A DNA stretch of 64,000 nucleotides from Skeletonema tropicum (Eukaryota > Bacillariophyta > Thalassiosirophyceae > Thalassiosirales > Thalassiosiraceae), in the NCBI GenBank assembly GCA_037178625.1, contig CM074134.1, forward strand, positions 2,170,001-2,234,000, in the 5' to 3' direction. Made by a program: the position numbers and the translations under genes. Shown here piece after piece: positions 43,104 through 52,919 of this stretch. The notes under the pieces are model-generated. The model was not told the origin of the DNA, did not search any database, and was given only the letters and a program-made list of their open reading frames with translations. The stretch's first letter is position 1; every line of letters starts with the position of its first letter.

Positions 43104-43447
43104 TTTTCAGCCTACTGCCAGGTGGCTTTCGTCATGGAAGATACTAAATTTTTGTGACGGACGGTGGAGAGTGGATGGAGGGGTGAAGAGTTTCTAGTGG
43201 ACAACCCAAGTTGGTCTCCGAGGTATAATGTACCCCTCTTCATTGTACCCCCCTAAGTTAGCAAGGGATCCAAGGTGATAGATGGGCGCATGGGAACCAA
43301 CAACAAATCTCAAAGTTACGAGATCGTAAAATAATCGGGTGATAGTAAACGTAAGCAAAACAATACTTTATCGCGGCGCTCAAACCATCTTGCTATTGGA
43401 CGTACCGACCACGAATATTCGTATGGGCAAGTGGCTTTAAATTAACC
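43104..43447. other. Intergenic region with a dispersed ~66-bp repeat
   Basis: Upstream of the unknown organellar gene and 3' of the SGNH-like gene. It contains the repeat at 43194-43259 that recurs at 48472-48540, and is otherwise featureless. Confidence 0.4.
43194..43259 (+). repeat. Dispersed ~66-bp repeat, copy 1
   Basis: Begins CTAGTGGACAACCCAAGTTG and ends in ACCCCTCTTCATTGTACCCC..TAAGTT. A second copy in the same orientation is at 48472-48540, with a few substitutions and small gaps. The nature is unknown; it may be the edge of an element or a dispersed regulatory fragment. Confidence 0.7.
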
Positions 43448-45607
43448 CTATGATGTAGAGAACGATGCAAGCTCCGTATTCGAATCTATCCAAGACTCGT
43501 CCACAGGCATCACCGACATGAACTGCTCATTGCACTCACGTTCGCATGCTCGAAGATTGATTTCATCTTGTTGTTGCTGCTGATTATCAACCGCAGATTT
43601 GCGGTTATAGACACACCCAAGCAAACATGCAACTGCAATTCCATGACGTGTCGCCAATGTCTCTGGACAAATATGCATCCCATCTTTGTATAGGTAGCTC
43701 CTTTTGCATTTGGCTATTTCGGTTCTCAACCAATCCCGTTCGGAGCAGACTTGTGCAATGCTTGGATCCCACTGTTTACCAGTCTGTAGCCTATCGTTGA
43801 GGAAAGTTGGGCCTTCCATATCAAACATTTCATTAGTCATCGTGAGCGGAGCTGACACGTTGTACCCGATATGTTTGGCATTGCTCCAAATAATGTGATT
43901 GTGATATGTTCCATACTCCTGAACAAGTACGTGCTTGGCACCCGTGCTATTTCTCAGGTGCCACCCATGAGCAATATCTCGAATATCAGCGTTGATACGA
44001 TTCACTGCATTAAAATCTTCACGAGTTTTGACATTATTTGAGAATGGTACTGTCATAAGAACAACAGTTTTTGCTCCCAGTAATTCATGTGATAACTCCA
44101 CTGCTTCAACTAAGCGACGACGAGAGATTTCTTTGCTACGTACATCAGGAGAGCAAAATGCCAAAATGAATCAATGAATACAAGAGCAGTATCGTCAACT
44201 CACCTTTTCATCCATCCATGCATGACACGGAAGACGACCGCATCAAACTTTTGTATCATGTTAGGTGTATGACCTTCTGCCTCCTCACTCTCACCTCTAT
44301 TACTTTCATTCAGGGGGATAACATAATGCCCTGGACAACACACACTCTTCTCCTTTTGAATGATTGCACAAGCATCGCTTCCATTTACTTCTCTAGCCGC
44401 CATCACTTGTATTGAGCGACAAGTATTGCCATCAGTCCGAGGAACCACCAATTCCGGTTCGTTCAAAATTTCACAAAATGTGCATGAGGATATTGCAGCT
44501 TCAACACCCCCTGCCCATGTTTCCTTTTTGTTTCCCAATGATGACGTCGAAGGATCGGGCATTTCCAAATCATAATTCAAGAAATTCATCACCTCCGACA
44601 TGCTCCAGCCACCCCCACCTGCATTAGCGGGTTTCTTTCCTTCATTTCTTTTCGATAGTAACCCAGTCATCCTGCGCAAAAGACAAACAACTCACAAGTG
44701 TCAAAGAAGAGATCTCATGTGTCGTCAATGAAAATATAACTACAGTATTATGATCAACTCACCTCCACAGTGCCGACACCCCTCCACCAATCGTAGGCGA
44801 TAGAATAGTACGACTATCATGACCAATCCCAACCAATTTCTCGAAAAAAGTAACACGAGGACGGCAAAATCCCATTCCATTGCCAGAGGTAACATTATTT
44901 CGACACCCGACCATTTCATCAAATCCTTGTGCCAATTGCACTCCGACAGAATCACCGATGTGTAGAATCTTCAGATCTGTCGATATGGTAGCTGCGAAGT
45001 CTAGTACGCGACCTTCTCTAGGATAATCGTTGCTTTGAGTTACTCTCGTTAACGACGGAGGTAATATCCCATTTCGAACTTCTTCTGGGTCAACTCTTTG
45101 TCTTATTGGTTCGCTTCCTCTTCGATGAAATATCGGATTCGTCCCAACAGGGCAAGTCAGTTCCCATAAATCATTATTTATTGGTACAGCTTTTGGATCA
45201 TATAATTGGAAACTTATTCGGACATAGCTGTTTTTTCCAGTTCCAAATGTCGATTTTGATGAGTGTGTGACATTGTTGTGGTGAACATAATTGGATTGGC
45301 GCCGCTGAATGTGTTTGTGGAATGCCGTTGGTTGGAACAGCAGTTGCTGCTTGTCATCAGCTGCTGGTTTGTTTGATAAGTCATCGTTGTCATCAGAGAG
45401 CAATGGCTGATCTATACTTGCTGAAATTACCTCCTCATGCGATAAGATCTGATTACCTTTGTATTTATTTATGCGATGGTAGGTCAGAAAAGTGGATATG
45501 AAGCATGTGAAGCATAACACGAGAAGAAATGCGATGTTGCGAGAGCCGACTCCTGTTTCTTCTCTTCTTCTTCTGGGAGCATGGAGTCCTCTACTCCTCA
45601 CCGTCAT
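43448..45607 (-). CDS. Type II membrane SGNH/GDSL-like (PC-esterase/TBL-type) protein (666 aa, three exons)
   Basis: Exons 45607-44763, 44671-44204 and 44135-43448; introns of 91 and 68 bases with GTGAGT donors and GCAG/GTAG acceptors, both phase 2. Residues ~24-44 (IAFLLVLCFTCFISTFLTYHR) form one membrane segment after a basic N-terminus, so a Golgi-type II orientation is expected. The lumenal part has the Ser motif ILHIGDSVGVQL near residue 222 and a terminal DGMH (Asp-x-x-His) pair, as in SGNH/PC-esterase acyltransferases or esterases such as plant TBL proteins. There are many Cys in the lumenal domain. It may O-acylate or deacylate a cell-surface glycan; the substrate is unknown. Confidence 0.8.
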
Positions 45608-46187
45608 GGTCAGCAGGAGGAGGACGCATATGTCGATACTTTTACTTCCATCGCATCTATTCCATCATTATTTTATGATTGTGGACGGTGGATGGCGGGA
45701 CGGTGGCAGATGGCAGAGTGCGTGAGAGTGCCCTGTGGTGAGAGTATGTACATCTTGCAATAATTTACGGTCCCATACATGTGCGTGGCTGGATGTTTAC
45801 CCATGACATGATGTGCAAGGGCATGAACTCTCGCACCCGGAGCGTCCCTTGGGTCTCCCTTCTTGGTTCTCTTCCTCGCCGGCTGCGTGGAAGCGGTGGC
45901 CGCAGAGGAGGGGGTGGTAGAGGGGGTGGTAAAGGCGGTGGTACGGCGGCCATGGTCTTGTTCCTAACTGATGTCAATTTGCTAAAAAGAAGGGTGAAAA
46001 TAAAAATGGTGCTGATGTGTGGTGATAACCGGAATTCTTAGGGACCCCAAATAACTGGACCCAAGGGACCCCTCGCCATGATAGAACGGGCATTGGGGAC
46101 ATGGTCCCAGGTAAAATATTTTGGGGTTCACCCAAATGTTATGAGATATGGGTACTTAACAAATTGCTAAATTAGTCGTCCTGGGAC
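45608..46187. other. Intergenic region with G-rich triplet tract
   Basis: About 580 bases. The plus strand at about 45890-45950 is a GGN/G-run tract capable of G-quadruplex formation. Overlapping ORFs there (45781-46041 plus, 45765-45977 minus) are compositional. No gene is supported. Confidence 0.4.
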
Positions 46188-46618
46188 GAAATCTCTAGAG
46201 ATCCATCCCGAACCGTCCCGTCACCCTATCCGGTTTCCGGAGCGGGACGGGGTCCGACGGGACGGATAATCCGGATAATCCGGTTTTGGTTAGTTGTGTA
46301 TTATTATGGGTATTTTGACGAAATAATGGGGAGAATAGCCTTACTAAACACCCGAACAAAGTTCGCTACTTTGAGAAAGTCGCGTGTTTGGCGCGAATTC
46401 GGGCAAAAAACCAAATCCCGGATCACCCGGATGGCACATAAGAATGGGCTGCGTATCGCAGACAGACCACTCATATCATCCCGTTTGTTCTTCTTCTATG
46501 TACGAGAGGTACAGTAGATTCGAAGTACGTACAGTTAGCTAGTAGCAGAATTCAAAATTCAAAATCGGTCTTATGTCGGAAGGCTTGCCGCACTCTCTTT
46601 TGCTTTGTACAAACATTT

Positions 46619-47023
46619 ATGACAATGCCAACGGCTCTTACACATCGAGCCAGCATCAAACACTGCACACGTAATTCGCCGACGTCAATCCTGTCTGTGC
46701 GTCAATATGGCGGTCACACCCGAGCCATGTCCGATGGGGGTCTGGATGACAGAGAGGTGATGAGACTTTACAGAAACGAAGCATCCCCGGGGAATATGCA
46801 CTTTGAATTTGGTCGAGATGTAGGTGCTCCTACGCCCTACAAACAGCACCGATTTGTCTACATATCGCCAGAGGGCACCAAAGCGCACTTCGGTGACATA
46901 ACGTTACTGATTTGGTCAAGAATGTGTCATTACTTTAGCAACAACACTATCCAAACTGATGCCGCCGCCGATGATAAAGACACCACCACCTTCCGTCAAC
47001 ATTATTTACACAGGAACGTATGA
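46619..47023 (+). CDS. Hypothetical ORF inside the inverted-repeat element (134 aa)
   Basis: N-terminus rich in Ser/Arg/His. The middle (LDDREVMRLYRNEASPGNMHFEFGRDVG) and FVYISPEGTKAHFGDITLLIW look protein-like but match no family I know. Its stop overlaps the ATG of the next ORF (ATGA), so the two may be one gene joined by an intron or a frame break. Confidence 0.4.
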   Translation: MTMPTALTHRASIKHCTRNSPTSILSVRQYGGHTRAMSDGGLDDREVMRLYRNEASPGNMHFEFGRDVGAPTPYKQHRFVYISPEGTKAHFGDITLLIWSRMCHYFSNNTIQTDAAADDKDTTTFRQHYLHRNV

Positions 47024-47538
47024 AACAAAACCTTCGTTCTTGTTTCAAGGATGGAAAACATCTTGTGATGCACAACTCATCCATCCACTCCAAATTTGTA
47101 TCATTGTGTCAGTCCCCCTCGATGAATTTCCGGCAAGATGCGATAGAGGAAGTGTACCAAATTATTCTTTGGAAGATGATCCACTCTAGGTTTGCAGTTG
47201 TATTTCGTCGGTGGAAGGAACAACATTGTCAAAAGCATGACATGTCTCCGCGATCAAATTTGAAAGCATGCGTGGACAAGAACAAGAAGAGCAAAGAGAC
47301 CAAACAACCGGCAACCCCACATCCCGCAGGCGTTGAGAGGAAGCTCAGCAACGATACTAAGAGACCAGCAACACCGCATCCCGCTCCAGCAGGCGTCGAC
47401 AAGAACAAGAAGAGCAGAGAGACCAAGCGAGAGGCAACCCCAAATCCCGCAGGGTCGAAGACGAGCAACGATACGAAGAGACCAGCAGCACCACACCCCA
47501 ATGCTCAAATTGATGTTAAAAGATTGAAAACAAGTTAG
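47020..47538 (+). CDS. Hypothetical protein with Lys/Pro repeat tail inside the inverted-repeat element (172 aa)
   Basis: The N-terminal ~85 residues are helical (FRQDAIEEVYQIILWKMIHSRFAVVFRRW). From about residue 87 the tail is four imperfect ~20-residue units alternating two kinds, DKNKKSKETK-PATPHPAG and SNDTKRPATPHP, ending in a basic segment (DVKRLKTS) that resembles a nuclear localisation signal. The repeats are clear in DNA as well. No function can be assigned. Confidence 0.5.
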   Translation: MKQNLRSCFKDGKHLVMHNSSIHSKFVSLCQSPSMNFRQDAIEEVYQIILWKMIHSRFAVVFRRWKEQHCQKHDMSPRSNLKACVDKNKKSKETKQPATPHPAGVERKLSNDTKRPATPHPAPAGVDKNKKSRETKREATPNPAGSKTSNDTKRPAAPHPNAQIDVKRLKTS

Positions 47539-48305
47539 TGATTACAATAACACAAGTGGCATTGCGTCATGTACACTCTTGAACTCACCCTCTCTCTAAG
47601 TAGTATCTTGTGTTCAAAATTAGTTTTACGGAATACCCACTGCAATTAACACCCCCCCCCTCTTCAAGGCACTAACGCAGATTCACTACTCTCCAATACT
47701 AAGTAATGAAGAACCAGTCATTAGTTGTTGCTGGGATGCGTCAACATGGGCTGTAGAAATAATAATGATCCCAACACCCACACATTGTTTTTGCACCATT
47801 ACTTGTCACTGTAAAACGGCCGCCATTAATAAATAACAAGCATCATCGAGCAGAATATTTCACCAATAGTGGATATTATTTTTGATGTCGGTTCGGCGGA
47901 GTTGTTCGGTGTTCGTCGACGGCGATGGTGTTGTCGTTGACATGGTGGGAATATAATTGCATCATCCGACCAACTCGACGATGATGGTTATGTTCATAGT
48001 CATTTTCACAACAGACGATGCCCAATTAGGAAAATAAACGGCGGTTCGGAGATCCTATGCCATAATAGGGGAGGGGAATGTCGATTATTAGCCTAATAGA
48101 AGCATATTCATTGACCTCATTTTTACTAGTAGTCCACCATGGTGAAGGCATTTTGATGGATTTTCAGAGGTGGGGGGCCTCATGGGTGATGTGATTGAAG
48201 AACAAACAACTTACTATTAGGGGATCACCCAAAACAGCCTTTCTTGCATTGCATATCTAGATTTTTCTTCTACCAAAATCAAATAGGGGATAACCTAATC
48301 AAATC
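47539..48305. other. Non-coding interior of the inverted-repeat element
   Basis: About 770 bases, AT-rich, with a run of C near 47650. No ORF of note or recognisable RNA. Confidence 0.4.
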
Positions 48306-48471
48306 GATACGCAGCCCATTCTTTTATGTGCCCTGACCCGGATCGGGGTTTGATGGGACAGATCGGATTATCCGGCCGAAAAAAACCCGTCCCGTCCCGG
48401 TCGTCCCGGTTCGGGATGGACCTCTAGAAATCTCGTCCCGCGCGCCCGGGACGAGACTTGGCGTCTCGACA

Positions 48472-48540
48472 CTAGTGGACAACCCAAGTTGATCTGAAAG
48501 GAATATTGTATTTACCCCTCTTCATTATACCCCATAAGTT
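48472..48540 (+). repeat. Dispersed ~66-bp repeat, copy 2
   Basis: Same orientation as the copy at 43194-43259; starts CTAGTGGACAACCCAAGTTG and ends with the ACCCCTCTTCATTATACCCC..TAAGTT stretch. It lies directly outside the right arm of the inverted-repeat element. Confidence 0.7.
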
Positions 48541-48594
48541 CACACATGAGTTCCGGCGATAATCTATAATCTTCTTCGCAACGCACAACGCAGC

Positions 48595-49092
48595 ATGGGG
48601 AGCGCGGGAAAGGGGGCTTGCGTACTTTTACTCGGAATCATCCGGCATTAAAAGCGAAAGTGTCAAATGTCAAGTTTCCCATTTTTAAGAAATTCAACGC
48701 ATATCGCCAAATATTGTGCCGCTCGGCATAACGGTTACGCCGCCTGCTTTACTCGGCGTTACTCGGCGTTACTCGGCATAACTACTATGCCGAGCGGCAC
48801 TACTCGGAATTACTCCGCGTTACTCGGCATTATGATATGCGCACATCATGAGCCGCTCGGCATTACTCGGCATTACTCGGCATTAGTCGGCGTAACCGTA
48901 ATGCCGAGCGGCGTTACTCGGGGTTATTCGGCGTTAATCGGCGTAACCGTAATGCCGAGCGGCAAATCAATTTTTGGCGATCAATGGTATGCGTTGAATC
49001 TTATTGGATTACTTTACATTAGGTATTATCAGAAAAGGGGGCATTTATCGGCATAAAAATCGGGATGCAGCCCGCTTTCCCGCGCTCCCATG
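48595..49092. mobile_element. Foldback (MITE-like) element built of TTACTCGGCR decamers
   Basis: Ends are inverted copies of ATGGG(G)AGCGCGGGAAAG. Further in, GCCGCTCGGCATAACGGTTA (from about 48719) pairs with TAACCGTAATGCCGAGCGGC (ending about 48963). The interior is a degenerate tandem of TTACTCGGCR units, with GCCGAGCGGC or its inverse GCCGCTCGGC occurring five times. The 129-codon ORF at 48667-49056 is an effect of this repetition. The whole ~500-base unit can fold back on itself. Confidence 0.7.
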
Positions 49093-49305
49093 GGCAGCGT
49101 CTTCACCATGGTGGAAATGCGGCTACTATCATTGCACTAGATTAGAACTACATAGTTATTAACGATCACTGAACAGCTCAAACATATCAGCAATGATAGT
49201 GAAGAAACTAACTCGACCGGCGAGAAAAATTTCATGATTTAGACATGACAACAGTTGACGACTGAATCATCCGAGGGGAAAGAGGAAAAAAACTAAAAAA
49301 ATATC

Positions 49306-52300
49306 ATGACAGTGCCAACCAACAGAAGTGACAATGCCGATGCCTCTCATGTTCGTGTAGGCGTCCGAATCCGCCCGCTCACTCCCAAGGAAACGTCGGA
49401 GGGGGGCAAGGAAGTAGTGGACACGAATACCTTCAATCGAACCGTGGAACTCTCCAAGCGGAAATTCACCTATGATTCGATATTTCCTTCTACGATACAA
49501 AATGTTGATCTGTACAATAACGTCGCTCCGCCGTTATTGGATGCGTTCTTGGGTGGTTTTAATGCGACGGTGATTGCGTATGGTCAGACAGGGAGTGGTA
49601 AGACGTACACAATGGGAAGTGAGGCTCATACTGCGAATTTGAGAGATGATAACATGTTGAACAATAATGAGGGATTGATTCCGAGATTTATTTCGGGCAT
49701 GTTTCAGTCACTGGTACAACGAAGAGAAGAAGCCGAGAGGGCTTTACTTCAATCTGTTGACGGTGATAAGCAAAGTCCTGCTTCCTCTTTGGTTGATTTT
49801 CAAGTTTCTGCATCCTTTTTGGAAGTCTACGGTGAAGACATTTACGATTTATTAGTGGATGAATCTCGTACTCCTTTGAAATTGAGAGAGGGTACCAATA
49901 AAGAGGTTTTCGTAAAGGGATTATGCAATAAAAAAATTGCAAATGCTGCAGAGGCAATGAATATTTTGAGTAATGGGACGATGAATCGGACAACTGCTTC
50001 GACGTTGATGAACCGCACTTCAAGTCGTTCACATGCGGTGTTTATGGTAAATTTGCAGCAGACTACTCGTAGTGCAGAAGGAGTGGATGTGACGTCGACA
50101 TCGCGCTTTACGTTTGTGGACTTGGCAGGGAGTGAACGGATGAAGAAGACTGGAGCAGAGGGTGAACGTGCCAAAGAAGGAATCAAAATCAATGAAGGAC
50201 TGTTGGCATTGGGGAATGTGATCAATGCTCTTGCGGATGAAGATAGAATCACTAGGGGTGAAAAGGTCCATGTACCCTACCGACAATCGAAGTTGACGCG
50301 TCTTCTACAGGATGCATTGGGTGGCAATAGCCAAACGCTATTCTTGGCGTGTGTTTCTCCATCGGATACCAATGCGAGTGAGACGCTCTCTACTCTACAA
50401 TATGCCAACCGTGCAAGAAATATCAAGAATGCACCAACTCGTAACGTCGATGAGACTGCCTTTGAGCTACGAAGGCTGCATGCGATGAATAATTTGCTAA
50501 AGCGTGAATTGGTAAGGCTGAGATTTGCGCCTGATGGGCAAAGAACCAATCAAGATACTGATATTGGGATGATCAATGATGAACTCTTGCTCAGAGAAGA
50601 TGTTGCTGCTTACTTGAATATGGTTGAAGAAAAAGTGTGTGAGTTTGGAAATGTTCCGAACCTTCCACGCCTAGAATCGAATCTCAGACCTCTTTCAGCA
50701 CCGGCAAACATTGGGCCTATGGCAAACATTGGGCCTATGGTCGCACCAGTCAATGAAGTATCTAGTAGTGATGATGGTGAGAATGATGACGGCGATAGTG
50801 ATATGAATGATTCAGAAATCAACCCACATGATGATATGCAGATTATAGACGAGCTGATAGAGAGCAGTCGACAAGATCAGACTCCGAACAAGTATGATGT
50901 TGCACGAGAACAAATCGAGAATATTGACAATGAGATTGAAACACATGAAGAAAGGCTTCTCCAGTTGAAGGAACACTTGAAAGGCTACCAAAACATGAAA
51001 GAAAAGTACGACGGCTTGCTCAGAGAAGTTGAGAATTTGGAAGCCGAGAAGCTCTCTCTTGCGAAACAACTGGAGGAGGCACAAGTTGACCCTACAAAGG
51101 GTTGCTCCGTGACCATAAAGAAACAGTTGGATCGGATTAAATCAAATCTGGAGCGTGCAAGATCCGAGTCACGAAGGCACCAGCAATTATATCGGAAAGC
51201 TCAAAAAGAAGCTCAAAAGTGCAAAGTGCTTGAGCGCAAAATAAGTGAAGCCAAGATAACGAAAATGCACATGATTAAGAAGCAAAAGGAAGATGCAAAG
51301 AAGCAACAAGAATTTACTAAAACAAAAACGAGAGAAATACAAAGGCTGAGACTGCAAGAGAGAACGGCCATGAAGGAGGTGTCAAAGTTGAAGTCCGAGA
51401 ACCAACGGCTGAAAGCCAATCTGAAAAGAAGTCAGGAACGGTGTGGAAAGCTTTTAGAAAAAAACAAGCAGGCTGAATTGTCGCTTGCCCGTGTACTTGC
51501 CAATAGAACGAAAGCAAATGGAACTCCACGATCTGGATCTCCACGATTTGGATCTCCACGACCTAGTGACATTGATTGTATGGGCCAGTTTGCCCCAATG
51601 ACTGAAGAGCTTGGCTCACTTTCATTTGTGTTGGAAAAGACGCTCGAGAAGAAAGTTATCATGTCTAGGAATAAACAAATCTATGACGAAAAGATCGCAG
51701 AATGCGAGAGGCTTGAGCAGTCCATGTCAGCAGAGGTCGAATTACTGAATGAGAAGAAGACGCTGTGCAAAAGCTTCGGCTCGGAACCCCCCGACGATGT
51801 AATCTGTGAAGTCAGTGATTGTCAAGACAACATTCAGGAGCTATCTCTAAAGATCGAGCTCATTGAAAATGATATTGGGTTAATTCGTGAAAATTATCCG
51901 TCCGTGGAAGATGAAGATGATGGTTGTGTCGATGCTTTTGACACTCAAGATTCTGCTTTGATGGTGTTATCTAAGCAAAGCGGACCGACTCTGCGAACTC
52001 TCATTGTGAAGTTGCTTACATCTTGTCATGACTCTGAACTTGGACGACGGAATTTATTAGATTCTAAGGCACGTGATGATTGCACGCTGAGCAACTTGAG
52101 TAACGAACTCGAGTTGAAAAATGAACGAATAGATGCGCTGTCGAAGAGTTTGGAAAGGCAGCGACAAAACTTCCAGGTAGGCACCGAAGTAAAGGAGAAG
52201 AGATGCAAACAATTGGAGGATGAGGCCAAAGTCACAAACGCACAATTGGATTCGTGCGTGGCTGATAAGGCCAAGTTATTATTGGAATTGGAAAGGGCTA

Positions 52301-52662
52301 GGGAGTTGCTTTCTTTGTCACATGAGAGTAATGCAAAACTGAAGAGTCAGCTTGCTGCTCTTGAATCTCGACAAGTAGACAATGAAACGTCTCAAGTTAA
52401 GATTCTGCCGAGACTACCACCTAGTAAAGAGGCAGAGCATCCTAGAGGGCACGTGTATGCTGAAACAGAGTCTGCTCCCAAGGAGGCAACCGTCACCCCT
52501 ACATCTACACCACCAGTTGCTCCGAGCTCGGTGAAGAAGCTGACTGAAGTTTATTCCGCAAAATCAAACAAGACGCAGCACAACCCGAACCGACCAATGA
52601 ATAGGATGCCGTTCGGATTGAAGCACACGTTCAAAGGGATTAAACGCACCAAAGAATTTTAG
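49306..52662 (+). CDS. Kinesin motor protein, kinesin-4-like (1118 aa)
   Basis: Single exon, N-terminal motor. Seen: VRVGVRIRPL, the P-loop GQTGSGKT near residue 93, SSRSH near 239, DLAGSE near 272, YRQSKLTRLLQDALGGNS, then a neck and an acidic linker. Coiled coils follow at about 540-740 and 930-1030, split by a Ser-Pro-Arg segment (RSGSPRFGSPRPS), and a basic Pro-rich tail ends the protein. The linker carries an exact 18-base tandem duplication (ANIGPM twice). It is full length, unlike the copy at the left edge. The subfamily is an inference. It is in opposite orientation to that copy, with shared near-identical patches at 49522-49629 and 49975-50446. Confidence 0.95.
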   Translation: MTVPTNRSDNADASHVRVGVRIRPLTPKETSEGGKEVVDTNTFNRTVELSKRKFTYDSIFPSTIQNVDLYNNVAPPLLDAFLGGFNATVIAYGQTGSGKTYTMGSEAHTANLRDDNMLNNNEGLIPRFISGMFQSLVQRREEAERALLQSVDGDKQSPASSLVDFQVSASFLEVYGEDIYDLLVDESRTPLKLREGTNKEVFVKGLCNKKIANAAEAMNILSNGTMNRTTASTLMNRTSSRSHAVFMVNLQQTTRSAEGVDVTSTSRFTFVDLAGSERMKKTGAEGERAKEGIKINEGLLALGNVINALADEDRITRGEKVHVPYRQSKLTRLLQDALGGNSQTLFLACVSPSDTNASETLSTLQYANRARNIKNAPTRNVDETAFELRRLHAMNNLLKRELVRLRFAPDGQRTNQDTDIGMINDELLLREDVAAYLNMVEEKVCEFGNVPNLPRLESNLRPLSAPANIGPMANIGPMVAPVNEVSSSDDGENDDGDSDMNDSEINPHDDMQIIDELIESSRQDQTPNKYDVAREQIENIDNEIETHEERLLQLKEHLKGYQNMKEKYDGLLREVENLEAEKLSLAKQLEEAQVDPTKGCSVTIKKQLDRIKSNLERARSESRRHQQLYRKAQKEAQKCKVLERKISEAKITKMHMIKKQKEDAKKQQEFTKTKTREIQRLRLQERTAMKEVSKLKSENQRLKANLKRSQERCGKLLEKNKQAELSLARVLANRTKANGTPRSGSPRFGSPRPSDIDCMGQFAPMTEELGSLSFVLEKTLEKKVIMSRNKQIYDEKIAECERLEQSMSAEVELLNEKKTLCKSFGSEPPDDVICEVSDCQDNIQELSLKIELIENDIGLIRENYPSVEDEDDGCVDAFDTQDSALMVLSKQSGPTLRTLIVKLLTSCHDSELGRRNLLDSKARDDCTLSNLSNELELKNERIDALSKSLERQRQNFQVGTEVKEKRCKQLEDEAKVTNAQLDSCVADKAKLLLELERARELLSLSHESNAKLKSQLAALESRQVDNETSQVKILPRLPPSKEAEHPRGHVYAETESAPKEATVTPTSTPPVAPSSVKKLTEVYSAKSNKTQHNPNRPMNRMPFGLKHTFKGIKRTKEF

Positions 52663-52919
52663 TGCTGAGATAATTCAATAGAAGCTCTTTTCTGCGTTTT
52701 GCTTTAGACCTCATATCTTGCTTCACTCTTCACTCAACTTCCTGCAATCTGCAAGAATCTGCATCTGGCATGCGTCTGACCTCCGCACCATCCTGCCTCC
52801 TCCTTGCCAAATTTTAGGTACTTAAGTATGCTCGAGGACGTTGCTTGAGAGGTGGCTTGGCGTTAGCGGAAGCATTGTCTTGGTGTTCATACGTTGGTTC
52901 TGTGCAGGTCCATAATAAA

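Larger units (their letters stand above)
46182..48465. mobile_element. Inverted-repeat element (~2.3 kb) with imperfect long TIRs and a cargo ORF
   Basis: The left arm (about 46182-46457) and right arm (about 48306-48465) are inverted relatives: both carry GGGACGA.ATCTCTAGAG.TCCATCCCGAACC, GGATAATCCG, and, at the inner edge, GGCACATAA..GAATGGGCTG then CGTATCG. The arms are imperfect and GC-rich against an AT-rich interior. No transposase is recognised. Target duplication is unclear, though the right end abuts the CTAGTGGACAACCC repeat. It is probably a non-autonomous or decayed class II element carrying the ORFs at 46619-47538. Confidence 0.55.

Noticed and set aside
45765..46041. Gly-rich (plus) and Pro-rich (minus) ORFs
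   Set aside because: Both are compositional products of the GGN tract, with no start context or domain.
46619..47538. Reading the two ORFs as a prokaryote-like ATGA-coupled operon
   Set aside because: Translational coupling of that kind is not expected in a nuclear eukaryotic gene; an intron or frame break is more plausible.
48667..49056. 129-codon ORF with YSALLGI-type repeats
   Set aside because: It is a translation of the decamer repeat inside the foldback element.
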